Shown here: piece after piece, positions 1-5,707 of the stretch | How positions within the stretch are numbered: position 1 is the first letter of the stretch | Layout: each line of letters begins with the position of its first letter | Origin: Gammaproteobacteria bacterium | GTDB lineage: Bacteria; Pseudomonadota; Gammaproteobacteria; Pseudomonadales; Halieaceae | DNA length: 7,682 nt | Assembly: GCA_029859085.1 (NCBI GenBank) | Contig: JAOUDU010000116.1 | Span: forward strand, 1 to 7,682 | Direction: 5' to 3' | Notes under the pieces: model-generated | What the model was told of the DNA's origin: nothing | Database searches by the model: none | What the model saw: the letters and a program-made list of their open reading frames with translations, nothing else | Made by a program: the position numbers and the translations under genes

Positions 1-1272
1 GCGCTGGTGGATTCCGAGCGCATCCTTACCCAGCTGAAGATAGACGGCTACGAGATCGTGCCCAGCTACGAGGACGCCCAGATCGTGGTGGTCAATACCT
101 GCGGCTTCATCGACAGCGCCAAGCAGGAATCCCTGGACGCGATAGGCGAGGCCCTCAACGAAAACGGGCGGGTCATTGTCACCGGCTGCATGGGCAAGGG
201 AGACGACGCCCGCGCCATCATGGAACTGCATCCCAAGGTGCTCAGCGTGACCGGCCCGGCCGCCTACGAGGAGGTGGTCAGCGCGGTGCACAAGTACGTG
301 CCCCACAGCCCGGTCCACAACCCCTTCGCGGACCTGGTGCCGCCCCAGGGCGTCAAGCTGACTCCCCGCCACTACGCCTACCTGAAAATCTCCGAGGGCT
401 GCAACCACCGCTGCAGCTTCTGCATCATTCCGTCGATGCGCGGCGACCTGGTGAGCCGTCCCATCGGTGACGTGATGGAGGAGGCCGAGCGGCTGGTGCG
501 CGCCGGGGTGAGGGAACTGCTGGTGATCTCCCAGGACACCAGCGCCTACGGGGTCGACACCAAATACCGCACCGGTTTCTGGAACGGCCGGCCGCTTAAA
601 ACCCGCATGCAGGACCTGTGCGAGGCCCTGGGTGAATTCGGCGTGTGGGTACGGCTGCACTACGTCTACCCCTACCCCCATGTGGACAATGTCATCCCGC
701 TGATGGCCGAAGGCAAGATCCTGCCCTACCTGGACGTACCGCTGCAGCACGGCAGCCCGGAGATACTCAAGCGCATGAAACGCCCCGCGGCGGCGGAGAA
801 GTCGCTGGAGCGGATCAGGCGCTGGCGGGAGATCTGCCCCGAAATCACCCTGCGCAGCACTTTCATTGTCGGCTTTCCCGGGGAGACCGAGGACGACTTC
901 GAGCAGTTGCTGGACTTCCTGCAGGAAGCGCAACTCGACCGCGTAGGGTGCTTCCAGTACTCACCGGTGAAGGGCGCGGCCGCCAACGAACTGCCGAACC
1001 CGGTGCCGGAGGAAGTAAAGCAGGAGCGTTGGGACCGTTTCATGGCGCTGCAGCAGGACATCAGCGCCGCACGGCTGCAGGCCAGGATCGGCAGCACCAT
1101 CGAGATCCTGATCGACAGCGTGGATGAGCAGGGAGCCATCGGTCGCTCCGCCGCTGACGCCCCCGAGATCGACGGCAAGGTCTACCTCGACGGCATAACC
1201 GACCTCAATCCCGGCGATTTCGTGGAAGCCGAGGTCACCGGCGCCGATGAATACGACCTGTGGGCGGGATAA
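1..1272 (+). CDS. rimO: Ribosomal protein S12 methylthiotransferase RimO (5'-truncated by window)
   Basis: Radical-SAM enzyme that adds a methylthio group to the conserved aspartate (Asp89 in E. coli numbering) of ribosomal protein S12, using two Fe-S clusters; cytoplasmic. The frame is open from base 1 (A-L-V-D-S-E-R-I-L), matching the family stretch that follows the first cluster cysteine (GCPKxLVDSERI). The true start and that cysteine therefore lie just left of the window, and the GTG at 7 is an internal Val codon, not a start. Visible are the other two MTTase-domain cysteines (in VNTCGF near base 100 and TGCMG near base 187), the radical-SAM CX3CX2C motif (Cys codons at 400, 412 and 421, in GCNHRCSFC), and a C-terminal TRAM region ending ADEYDLW. 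Nearly every block aligns with E. coli RimO as I recall it. rsmE begins 7 nt downstream, so the two are probably co-transcribed. Confidence 0.97.
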   Translation, partial: ALVDSERILTQLKIDGYEIVPSYEDAQIVVVNTCGFIDSAKQESLDAIGEALNENGRVIVTGCMGKGDDARAIMELHPKVLSVTGPAAYEEVVSAVHKYVPHSPVHNPFADLVPPQGVKLTPRHYAYLKISEGCNHRCSFCIIPSMRGDLVSRPIGDVMEEAERLVRAGVRELLVISQDTSAYGVDTKYRTGFWNGRPLKTRMQDLCEALGEFGVWVRLHYVYPYPHVDNVIPLMAEGKILPYLDVPLQHGSPEILKRMKRPAAAEKSLERIRRWREICPEITLRSTFIVGFPGETEDDFEQLLDFLQEAQLDRVGCFQYSPVKGAAANELPNPVPEEVKQERWDRFMALQQDISAARLQARIGSTIEILIDSVDEQGAIGRSAADAPEIDGKVYLDGITDLNPGDFVEAEVTGADEYDLWAG

Positions 1273-1279
1273 TCCGCGC

Positions 1280-1987
1280 TTGAACCTGCTGCTTTTCACC
1301 GCGGCGGACCGCCTCGGCGGGGGGCGGATTCGCCTGGCGGACCAGCGGCTGCGACACCTGCTGCAGGTGCTGGGCGCAACCATCGGTGATGAATTGCGGG
1401 TGGGCGAACTGGGTGGACTGACCGGCACCGGCCGGGTGCTGGAGATCGATTCCGAACAGGCTGTGCTGGCGATCGAGCTGGACAGCGCCCCGCCTCCCAA
1501 ACTGCCGCTGCGCCTGGTGCTGGCCCTGCCGCGCCCCAAGATGCTGCGGCGCATTGTGCGCACCGTGGCGGAACTGGGCGTTGCCGAGCTGCACCTGATC
1601 CACTCCTACCGGGTTGAGAAGAGCTACTGGCAGACTCCCGCGCTGCAGGCCGACACCCTGCGCGACTACCTGGTCCAGGGGCTGGAGCAGTCACGCGACA
1701 CGGCGCTGCCGCAACTGCAGTGCCACCGGCGCTTCAAGCCTTTCGTGGAGGATGTCCTGCCGGGGCTGGCCGAGGGCCGCCGCGCACTGCTGGCCCACCC
1801 GGGTGACTACCCCCCCTGCCCCCGCGACCTGCAGCAGGAGACCCTGCTGGTCATCGGCCCCGAGGGCGGTTTCATTCCCTACGAGGTAGGGAAACTGGAG
1901 GCGGCCGGCTGCCAGGCCGTTTCCCTGGGACCGCGCATACTGCGGGTTGAAAACGCGCTCTCCACGTTGCTGGGCCGCTTGTTCTAG
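1280..1987 (+). CDS. rsmE: 16S rRNA (uracil(1498)-N(3))-methyltransferase RsmE
   Basis: SPOUT-fold methyltransferase that uses SAM to methylate N3 of U1498 of 16S rRNA in the small subunit. With the TTG start at 1280 the protein is 235 aa and begins MNLLLFTAADR, the usual short N-terminus of this family. An ATG at 1247, inside rimO, would add 11 residues ([14 protein letters not shown]) that are merely rimO's end read in another frame. TTG is preferred, though neither start has a strong Shine-Dalgarno. The N-terminal PUA-like part covers about 1-70. The C-terminal trefoil-knot SAM site shows GPEGGF (193-198) and LGPRILRVENA (216-226), where the family commonly has RTETA. Length fits the family (E. 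coli about 243 aa). It sits directly behind rimO, and a candidate terminator follows at 2001-2028. Confidence 0.93.
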   Translation: MNLLLFTAADRLGGGRIRLADQRLRHLLQVLGATIGDELRVGELGGLTGTGRVLEIDSEQAVLAIELDSAPPPKLPLRLVLALPRPKMLRRIVRTVAELGVAELHLIHSYRVEKSYWQTPALQADTLRDYLVQGLEQSRDTALPQLQCHRRFKPFVEDVLPGLAEGRRALLAHPGDYPPCPRDLQQETLLVIGPEGGFIPYEVGKLEAAGCQAVSLGPRILRVENALSTLLGRLF

Positions 1988-2000
1988 CCTGCATATCCTG

Positions 2001-2028
2001 CCACCGCCGAGCTGCGACGTGGTTTTTT
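2001..2028 (+). terminator. Candidate rho-independent terminator of rimO-rsmE
   Basis: CCAC-CGC (2001-2007) pairs with GCG-(AC bulge)-GTGG (2014-2022) around a 6-nt loop, followed at once by six T (2023-2028). It starts 13 nt after the rsmE stop, as expected for the end of this pair of genes. The 2-nt bulge weakens the stem. The last two T are also the first bases of the palindrome at 2027-2040. Confidence 0.5.
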
Positions 2029-2075
2029 GACGAGGGTCAAGGCGTTCGGGCCCGACCCCGGCTATCGTGGTGACT
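2027..2075 (+). promoter_or_regulatory. FNR/ANR-type class II promoter for the CBS-domain gene
   Basis: TTGAC-GAGG-GTCAA (2027-2040) is a perfect 5-bp inverted repeat with a 4-bp spacer, differing from the FNR/ANR/DNR consensus TTGAT-N4-ATCAA only at the inner base of each arm. A -10-like hexamer, TATCGT (4/6 matches to TATAAT), lies at 2063-2068, exactly 22 nt after the box. This is the spacing of a class II site centred at -41.5 and puts transcription start near 2075, 33 nt before the CBS ATG. A CRP-family regulator other than FNR (for example DNR/NNR-type) could use the same box. Operator and spacing are seen directly; the regulator is inferred. Confidence 0.6.
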
Positions 2076-2107
2076 TCGGGTGCAAGCACCCTCACCAGGA
2101 GCCGAGA

Positions 2108-2575
2108 ATGCTGACCATTGCCGAAATAATGACCCGGGAACCCTATACGCTGGGTCCTGACGACACGCTGGCAACGGCTCGCCAGCTGCTGGCCGAGCAT
2201 CACATCAGGCATATACCGATCGTGAGTGCCGAGGGCGCGCTGCTTGGCGTGGTATCGCAGCGGGATGTGCTGGCGGCCGGCGACACCTCGGTTATCAACC
2301 GCAAGGGCGAGGGCACACGCGAGAATTACGTTGCGCTGTCCGCCATCATGTCGACGCCGGTGCAAACCGCGGACGAGTCCGCCAGCCTGCGCGGGGCGGC
2401 GTTACACCTGCTGAAAAACAAGGTCGGCTGCCTGCCGGTGCTGCGCAAGGGCAAGCTGGTCGGCATTATCACCGACTCCGACTTTGTCGCCATCGCAGTT
2501 AACCTGATGGAGCAGTTAGAGGCGGCGGAGCCCGATGAAGACGATTTCGACAGTGATGACGCGGAATTTTCCTGA
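2108..2575 (+). CDS. Small tandem CBS-domain protein
   Basis: 155-aa soluble protein made of one CBS pair (Bateman module) that probably senses an adenine nucleotide; no catalytic domain is attached. CBS1 spans about residues 2-56 (AEIMTREPYTL, then HHIRHIPIV and GVVSQRDVL). CBS2 spans about 76-132 (ALSAIMSTPVQT, then VGCLPVL and VGIITDSDF). The tail from about 138 is strongly acidic (DEDDFDSDD). The ATG at 2108 is chosen because AGGAG lies at 2097-2101, 6 nt upstream, and because the CBS1 motif starts directly after it. A longer reading from TTG 2027 would run through the promoter. The gene sits alone behind an FNR/ANR-like promoter and converges on msrA with an 18-nt gap. AcuB-like and other two-CBS proteins look similar, so no specific function can be given. 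Confidence 0.9.
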   Translation: MLTIAEIMTREPYTLGPDDTLATARQLLAEHHIRHIPIVSAEGALLGVVSQRDVLAAGDTSVINRKGEGTRENYVALSAIMSTPVQTADESASLRGAALHLLKNKVGCLPVLRKGKLVGIITDSDFVAIAVNLMEQLEAAEPDEDDFDSDDAEFS

Positions 2576-2578
2576 GTT

Positions 2579-2592
2579 GCCGCCCGCGCGGC
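2579..2592. terminator. Short GC hairpin between convergent genes
   Basis: GCCGC (2579-2583) and GCGGC (2588-2592) form a 5-bp stem with a 4-nt loop in the 18-nt gap between the CBS gene and msrA stop codons. There is no T-run on either side, so it would be a weak or atypical bidirectional terminator at best. It is the only structure seen in the gap. Confidence 0.2.
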
Positions 2593-2593
2593 G

Positions 2594-3250
2594 CTAGGCG
2601 GCGACTATTCCGGCCGGGCAGCTGACACCGGTTCCCCCGAGACCGCAGTAGCCGCCGGGATTTTTCGCCAGGTACTGCTGGTGGTACTCCTCGGCATAGT
2701 AGAACGGGGGTGCCGGCAGGATCTCGGTCGTGATCGCACCGTAACCCGCCTTGTCCAGGGCCCGCTGGAAAACCGCCCGCGAGGCCTCGGCCTGCTGCCT
2801 CTGGCTGTCATCGAATACATAAATTCCCGAGCGGTACTGGGTGCCGCGGTCATTGCCCTGGCGCATACCCTGGGTGGGATCGTGCCCCTCCCAGAACAGC
2901 TTGAGCAGCGACTCGTACGCAAGCACCTCCGGATCAAAGACCACCAGCACCACCTCGTTGTGACCGGTCCTGCCGGTGCACACCTCCTGGTAGCTGGGGT
3001 TGGGCGTGAAACCGGCGGCATAGCCGGCGGCGGTGGTGAAGACGCCCGCGACCTGCCAGAACTTGCGCTCCACGCCCCAGAAACAGCCCATGCCAAACAG
3101 GGCCTGGCGCAGATTGGCCGGGAACGGGCCCTTGAGCGGGTTGCCGTTGACAAAGTGGGCGGCGGGCACGGGCATGGCCTGCGCCCTGCCCGGCAGGGCG
3201 GACTCCGCGGTGGGAAGCTGGCTCTTGCTGGTGGATTCAAAAAAACTCAT
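2594..3250 (-). CDS. msrA: Peptide-methionine (S)-S-oxide reductase MsrA
   Basis: Reduces the S epimer of methionine sulfoxide in proteins and free Met, with electrons from thioredoxin; cytoplasmic oxidative-damage repair. The 218-aa product matches the long E. coli-type MsrA (about 212 aa): LPGR near residue 19, catalytic Cys56 in GMGCFWGVE, then YREVC-like [15 protein letters not shown], the [23 protein letters not shown] block and [12 protein letters not shown]. Two C-terminal cysteines (Cys202 in GYCG and Cys211 in VSCP) fit the resolving/recycling relay, with one more residue between them than I recall in E. coli. The ATG at 3250 (reading leftward) is chosen by homology and by GAGGA at 3261-3265, a 10-nt spacing. 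A longer frame to 3331 adds unrelated residues. Transcription starts in the divergent region and converges on the CBS gene. Confidence 0.97.
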   Translation of the reverse strand: MSFFESTSKSQLPTAESALPGRAQAMPVPAAHFVNGNPLKGPFPANLRQALFGMGCFWGVERKFWQVAGVFTTAAGYAAGFTPNPSYQEVCTGRTGHNEVVLVVFDPEVLAYESLLKLFWEGHDPTQGMRQGNDRGTQYRSGIYVFDDSQRQQAEASRAVFQRALDKAGYGAITTEILPAPPFYYAEEYHQQYLAKNPGGYCGLGGTGVSCPAGIVAA

Positions 3251-3545
3251 GGGATAACAGTCCTCGTAACTCCAGAACCCGCTACTCGCACGGCTGCGGA
3301 CCGGGCCGGGTTTGCAGGCAATGTAGGCCACCTTGCCGGGAACTGCAACGCCCTGCCGCTGCGGCCCCGCCGCGGCCCCCTTTCCCTTGGGGCCGACAAC
3401 CGTGTAAGCTGGTCGGCCAGCGCGGGGCCGGAACTTCGGCTATCACGCAACTGTCATAATTAAAAATTACACTAAATCCGGTTATACAACCCGGCCGCAA
3501 CGAGCGCGGCGGACCAATCGGAGCAGTAAAAAAAGTGGTAAGTAT
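3251..3545. other. Divergent intergenic region between msrA and the 63-aa gene
   Basis: No gene is supported here. The half next to msrA is very GC-rich and holds hairpins (3373-3395 and 3408-3421). The half next to the 63-aa gene holds the most AT-rich patch of the core region (about 3451-3490). This patch should carry promoters for both directions. On the + strand TTAAAA (3460-3465), 17 nt, TATACA (3483-3488) is a plausible sigma-70-type pair (4/6 and 4/6 matches), giving a start near 3495. No convincing - strand hexamer pair was found for msrA. The msrA leader would be long (about 200 nt) if it starts in the AT-rich patch. Confidence 0.4.
3373..3421. repeat. Two GC-rich inverted repeats in the msrA leader region
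   Basis: CGGCCCC (3373-3379) and GGGGCCG (3389-3395) form a perfect 7-bp stem with a 9-nt loop. A second copy of CGGCCCC at 3362-3368 could compete for the same partner. GCTGG-TCGG-CCAGC (3408-3421) is a perfect 5-bp stem with a tetraloop 12 nt further on. Neither has a T-run on either strand, so they are unlikely to be intrinsic terminators. They would lie in the 5' leader of msrA if its promoter is in the AT-rich patch. Confidence 0.4.
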
Positions 3546-3737
3546 ATGAACACACTGAAATTCAACCCAAGGGAACTTTGCAGCCGCAAATTGTGGCAGC
3601 TGGTGAGCACCGAGACACAGGAACAGGTGAGCGAGAGGGAGCTCCGGGAAGCCATAGCCGAGCTGGCCAGCCGCCGCCACTACCTGGAGCAATTGCAACA
3701 GATCGGGGCCATCGAGGAAAAACGCTCGGGCGCCTGA
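3546..3737 (+). CDS. Small hypothetical protein (63 aa)
   Basis: I do not recognise a named family. The product is hydrophilic, with no signal peptide or membrane segment, and mostly helix-forming: residues about 20-57 are rich in Glu, Gln, Arg and Leu with heptad-like spacing (REAIAELASRRHYLEQLQQIGAIEE), suggesting a helical hairpin or short coiled coil. It starts at the first ATG after the AT-rich promoter-like patch; the Shine-Dalgarno is poor (purine-rich AAAAAAAGTGGTAAG, without a clear GGAG). It ends 29 nt before the vWA gene on the same strand, and the vWA gene has no strong ribosome site of its own, so translational coupling is plausible. Position, direction and protein-like composition support a real gene. 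The overlapping - strand frames are judged spurious. Confidence 0.62.
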   Translation: MNTLKFNPRELCSRKLWQLVSTETQEQVSERELREAIAELASRRHYLEQLQQIGAIEEKRSGA

Positions 3738-3766
3738 GGGCCCCGGCTCGCCCCCACCCACCGTCG

Positions 3767-4453
3767 ATGGCCAAACCTCCCGCACGCCGCTCCTCCTCGC
3801 AAGACATAGACCGCTTCCTGCAGCAGAGCAGGAACATTTCCGAGTTCGTCGCCAGGCAGCCGCGCCTGCTCTTCGCCATCGATGCAACCGCCAGTCGCCA
3901 ACCCACCTGGAACAGTGCCTGCAGGGTGCAGAGCGAAATGTTCCAGGCCACCGGCGACGTCTCTTCCCTGGCAGTGCAACTGTGCTACTACCGGGGATTC
4001 AACCAGTTTTTCGCGAGCCCGTGGCTGACCGACAGCAAGCAGCTGGCAAAGCTCATGACCTCGGTGCACTGCGAGGGCGGCCACACCCAGATCGCCCGGC
4101 TGCTGCGCCATGCCATGGGCGAGCACCGCAAGGTCGCCCTGCGGGCCCTGGTCTTTATCGGTGACGCGGTAGAGGAGAGCCCGGACAACCTGTGCGGTCT
4201 CGCCGGCCAGTGCGGACTGTTGCAAGTGCCCCTGTTCCTGTTCCAGGAGGGGCGGGAGCCGACGGTGGAAAAAACGTTCCGCACCATGGCCAGGCTCAGC
4301 GGTGGGGCCTGGGCGCGCTTCGACAGCAGCAGTGCCGGCACCCTGGCGGGCCTGCTGGGTGCGGTGGCGCGCTACGCCACCGGCGGCCGCGCCGCCCTTG
4401 AGAACAGTTCGGGCGAGAGTGCTAGACTGCTGCTCCAGCAACTGAAACCCTGA
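3767..4453 (+). CDS. vWA (von Willebrand factor A) domain protein, partner of the J-protein gene
   Basis: 228-aa cytoplasmic protein that is nearly all one vWA domain, a metal-dependent protein-binding fold. The MIDAS site is visible: DxTxS at Asp39-Thr41-Ser43 (FAIDATAS, with Thr where many have Ser), a candidate third-loop Thr107 in GGHTQI, and Asp133 in FIGDAVEE. Other marked blocks are QLCYYRGF (71-78), SPWLTDS (84-90) and [10 protein letters not shown] (177-186). There is no signal peptide or transmembrane segment. The ATG at 3767 is chosen because the conserved region begins soon after it and upstream codons overlap the 63-aa gene; no Shine-Dalgarno is evident. The stop TGA forms part of the Shine-Dalgarno of the following J-protein gene, so the two are probably coupled. 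I recall similar vWA/J-protein neighbours in other proteobacteria. The biochemical role is unknown to me. Confidence 0.9.
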   Translation: MAKPPARRSSSQDIDRFLQQSRNISEFVARQPRLLFAIDATASRQPTWNSACRVQSEMFQATGDVSSLAVQLCYYRGFNQFFASPWLTDSKQLAKLMTSVHCEGGHTQIARLLRHAMGEHRKVALRALVFIGDAVEESPDNLCGLAGQCGLLQVPLFLFQEGREPTVEKTFRTMARLSGGAWARFDSSSAGTLAGLLGAVARYATGGRAALENSSGESARLLLQQLKP

Positions 4454-4460
4454 GGCAGCC

Positions 4461-5174
4461 GTGGCCCGACTGATATTACTGCTGGCGGTTCTCGCCGCTC
4501 TCTACCTCATGTTCCGCCGGGTCCAGACCGTGCCGCCCCACAAGCGCCGGGCCGAGTACATCAAGCTGGGGCTCGCGGTGGCGGCGGCCATCGTGGTGAT
4601 ACTGACCGTCACCGGCCGCATGCACTGGCTCGGTATCGCCGCCACCGGCCTGCTGGTGGCCCTGCGCCAGCTACTGCCTACGCTGATCCGGCTGTTCCCG
4701 ATGCTCGCCGCCCACCACGCCCGGGGCGGCGGCACATCCGGGCAGGCCCAGACCTCCACGGTTGAGACCGCCCTGTTGCGCATGCAACTGGCCCACGACA
4801 ATGGTGATTTACAGGGTGAGGTGCTCAGCGGCAGCTTCGCCGGCTGGCGCCTGGCGGATATGGACCGGCAACAGCTGGAGGACCTGTACGCGCACTGCCG
4901 GCGGGAAGACGAGGAGTCAGCCCGCCTGCTGGACAGCTACCTGCAGCAGCGGTTCCCGGGTGAAACCTTCAGCCGGCAGCAGGCCGGTACCGGCAGCAAC
5001 GAGGGCATGAACCGCAAGGAGGCCCTGGCCATCCTCGGCCTGGCCGAGGACGCCGGCGCTGAAGATATCGTGTCTGCCCACCGCAAACTGATCCAGAAAC
5101 TGCACCCGGACCGGGGCGGCAATGACTACCTGGCCGCCAAAATCAACCAGGCCAAGGACTTTTTGCTGGGTTGA
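4461..5174 (+). CDS. Membrane-anchored J-domain protein with Tim14/Pam18-like C-terminus
   Basis: 237-aa protein probably tethered to the inner membrane that would stimulate a DnaK-type Hsp70 locally. Hydrophobic segments are at about 2-18, 35-51 and 55-76. A Gly/Ala/Ser/Thr-rich linker (about 85-100) and a helical region (about 101-165) follow. The J domain is at the very C-terminus (about 184-237), with the catalytic HPD at 215-217 in [25 protein letters not shown]. That ending closely resembles mitochondrial Tim14/Pam18, where the J domain also closes the protein. It lacks the Gly/Phe and zinc-finger regions of DnaJ. The start is GTG 4461, with GAGG at 4452-4455 (5-nt spacing) formed by the vWA stop region. 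The gap to the vWA gene is 7 nt. DjlA is also membrane-bound with a terminal J domain, but I see no DjlA/TerB signature. Confidence 0.92.
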   Translation: MARLILLLAVLAALYLMFRRVQTVPPHKRRAEYIKLGLAVAAAIVVILTVTGRMHWLGIAATGLLVALRQLLPTLIRLFPMLAAHHARGGGTSGQAQTSTVETALLRMQLAHDNGDLQGEVLSGSFAGWRLADMDRQQLEDLYAHCRREDEESARLLDSYLQQRFPGETFSRQQAGTGSNEGMNRKEALAILGLAEDAGAEDIVSAHRKLIQKLHPDRGGNDYLAAKINQAKDFLLG

Positions 5175-5289
5175 GGGGTCACACTGCGGGGCCCGAACGC
5201 ACTCGCAACCGACGCTACGTGCATGACTGGCACGGGGGTGGAGAAATGCTTAAACTTGCGCCCAAGCAACGCAGGACAGCACTATCGCC

Positions 5290-5574
5290 ATGACCGAAGT
5301 ATTCGTTATCCGCAACCAGCTTGGACACTACTGGGGCAAGGGCAAGGCCTGGGTGGACGGCTCCCAGCCGCGCCATGTGCAGCGTGCCCGGCACCGCGAC
5401 GAGGCGGTAAACACCCTGTTTGAACTCAGTTCAAAGGACTTCGAGCTGCGCGGGGAAGTCATAGCAGCCGAGCTCAGCAAGCGCGGCGAACCGATTATCG
5501 AACCCAGCCAGATCCCCTTGCCGATGGAGCCGGAGGACGCCGCCAGTGAGGAGCCCGCTGAACCGGTGGCCTGA
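5290..5574 (+). CDS. Conserved-looking hypothetical protein (94 aa)
   Basis: Function not recognised. The N-terminal half looks like a compact, strand-rich domain with aromatic and glycine-rich blocks (FVIRNQLGHYWGKGKAWVDG, residues 5-24). A helical stretch of about 37-66 follows (AVNTLFELSSKDFELRGEVIAAELS), then a Pro/Glu-rich, probably disordered acidic tail (about 68-94). No signal peptide or membrane segment is present. The ATG at 5290 gives the natural N-terminus, but the nearest Shine-Dalgarno-like AGGA is about 14 nt upstream, so initiation may be weak. It lies 115 nt after the J-protein gene and before the htpX heat-shock promoter, all on the + strand. It might be the last gene of the vWA/J-protein cluster or have its own promoter. 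Codon use looks like that of its neighbours. Confidence 0.75.
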   Translation: MTEVFVIRNQLGHYWGKGKAWVDGSQPRHVQRARHRDEAVNTLFELSSKDFELRGEVIAAELSKRGEPIIEPSQIPLPMEPEDAASEEPAEPVA

Positions 5575-5602
5575 GCGGCATATCCAATCCCTCCGGCGAC
5601 CA

Positions 5603-5630
5603 CTTGAAAAAAAGTGCCGCGGCACCATAT
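5603..5630 (+). promoter_or_regulatory. Sigma-32 (RpoH) heat-shock promoter of htpX
   Basis: CTTGAAA at 5603-5609 is a perfect sigma-32 -35 element. After 13 nt comes CACCATAT at 5623-5630, matching the -10 consensus CCCCATNT at six of its seven fixed positions. Transcription would start near 5637, leaving a leader of about 70 nt before the htpX ATG. The spacer holds a run of seven A and most of the palindrome GTGCCGCGGCAC (5614-5625). htpX belongs to the sigma-32 regulon in E. coli, so site and gene agree. Confidence 0.78.
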
Positions 5631-5707
5631 CCATGCTTACAACGCGGCGTAAATCGACGCAGCGCTGTATTCGTATTTTTCACCACCACGGAGGCAGGTG
5701 ACACCCG

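Noticed and set aside
7..1272. GTG at 7 as the start of rimO
   Set aside because: Reading continues upstream to base 1 with A-L, matching the conserved xLVDSERI stretch that lies internally in RimO, so the gene is truncated by the window.
2027..2107. TTG at 2027 as the start of the CBS gene
   Set aside because: The extra 27 residues would be encoded by the FNR-like box and -10 element, and they precede a good Shine-Dalgarno/ATG directly ahead of the CBS1 motif.
2681..3463. A 260-codon + strand open frame opposite msrA
   Set aside because: It is antisense to the well-supported msrA, its composition is typical of a GC-rich shadow frame, and no domain is recognisable.
3680..4441. A 253-codon - strand open frame opposite the vWA gene
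   Set aside because: It is antisense to the vWA frame, which has MIDAS motifs and a coupled downstream gene; the antisense product shows no recognisable family.
5228..5246. A sigma-54-like promoter (TGGCACG) ahead of the 94-aa gene
   Set aside because: The -24 half is good, but the -12 GC at the required spacing is absent (TGGA instead of TTGC), so it fails the invariant part of the consensus.
5606..5626. A - strand terminator: GTGCCGCGGCAC followed by T7 when read leftward
   Set aside because: No - strand gene reads into it, and the same bases are fully explained by the sigma-32 promoter of htpX on the + strand, with the A-run and palindrome lying largely in its spacer.
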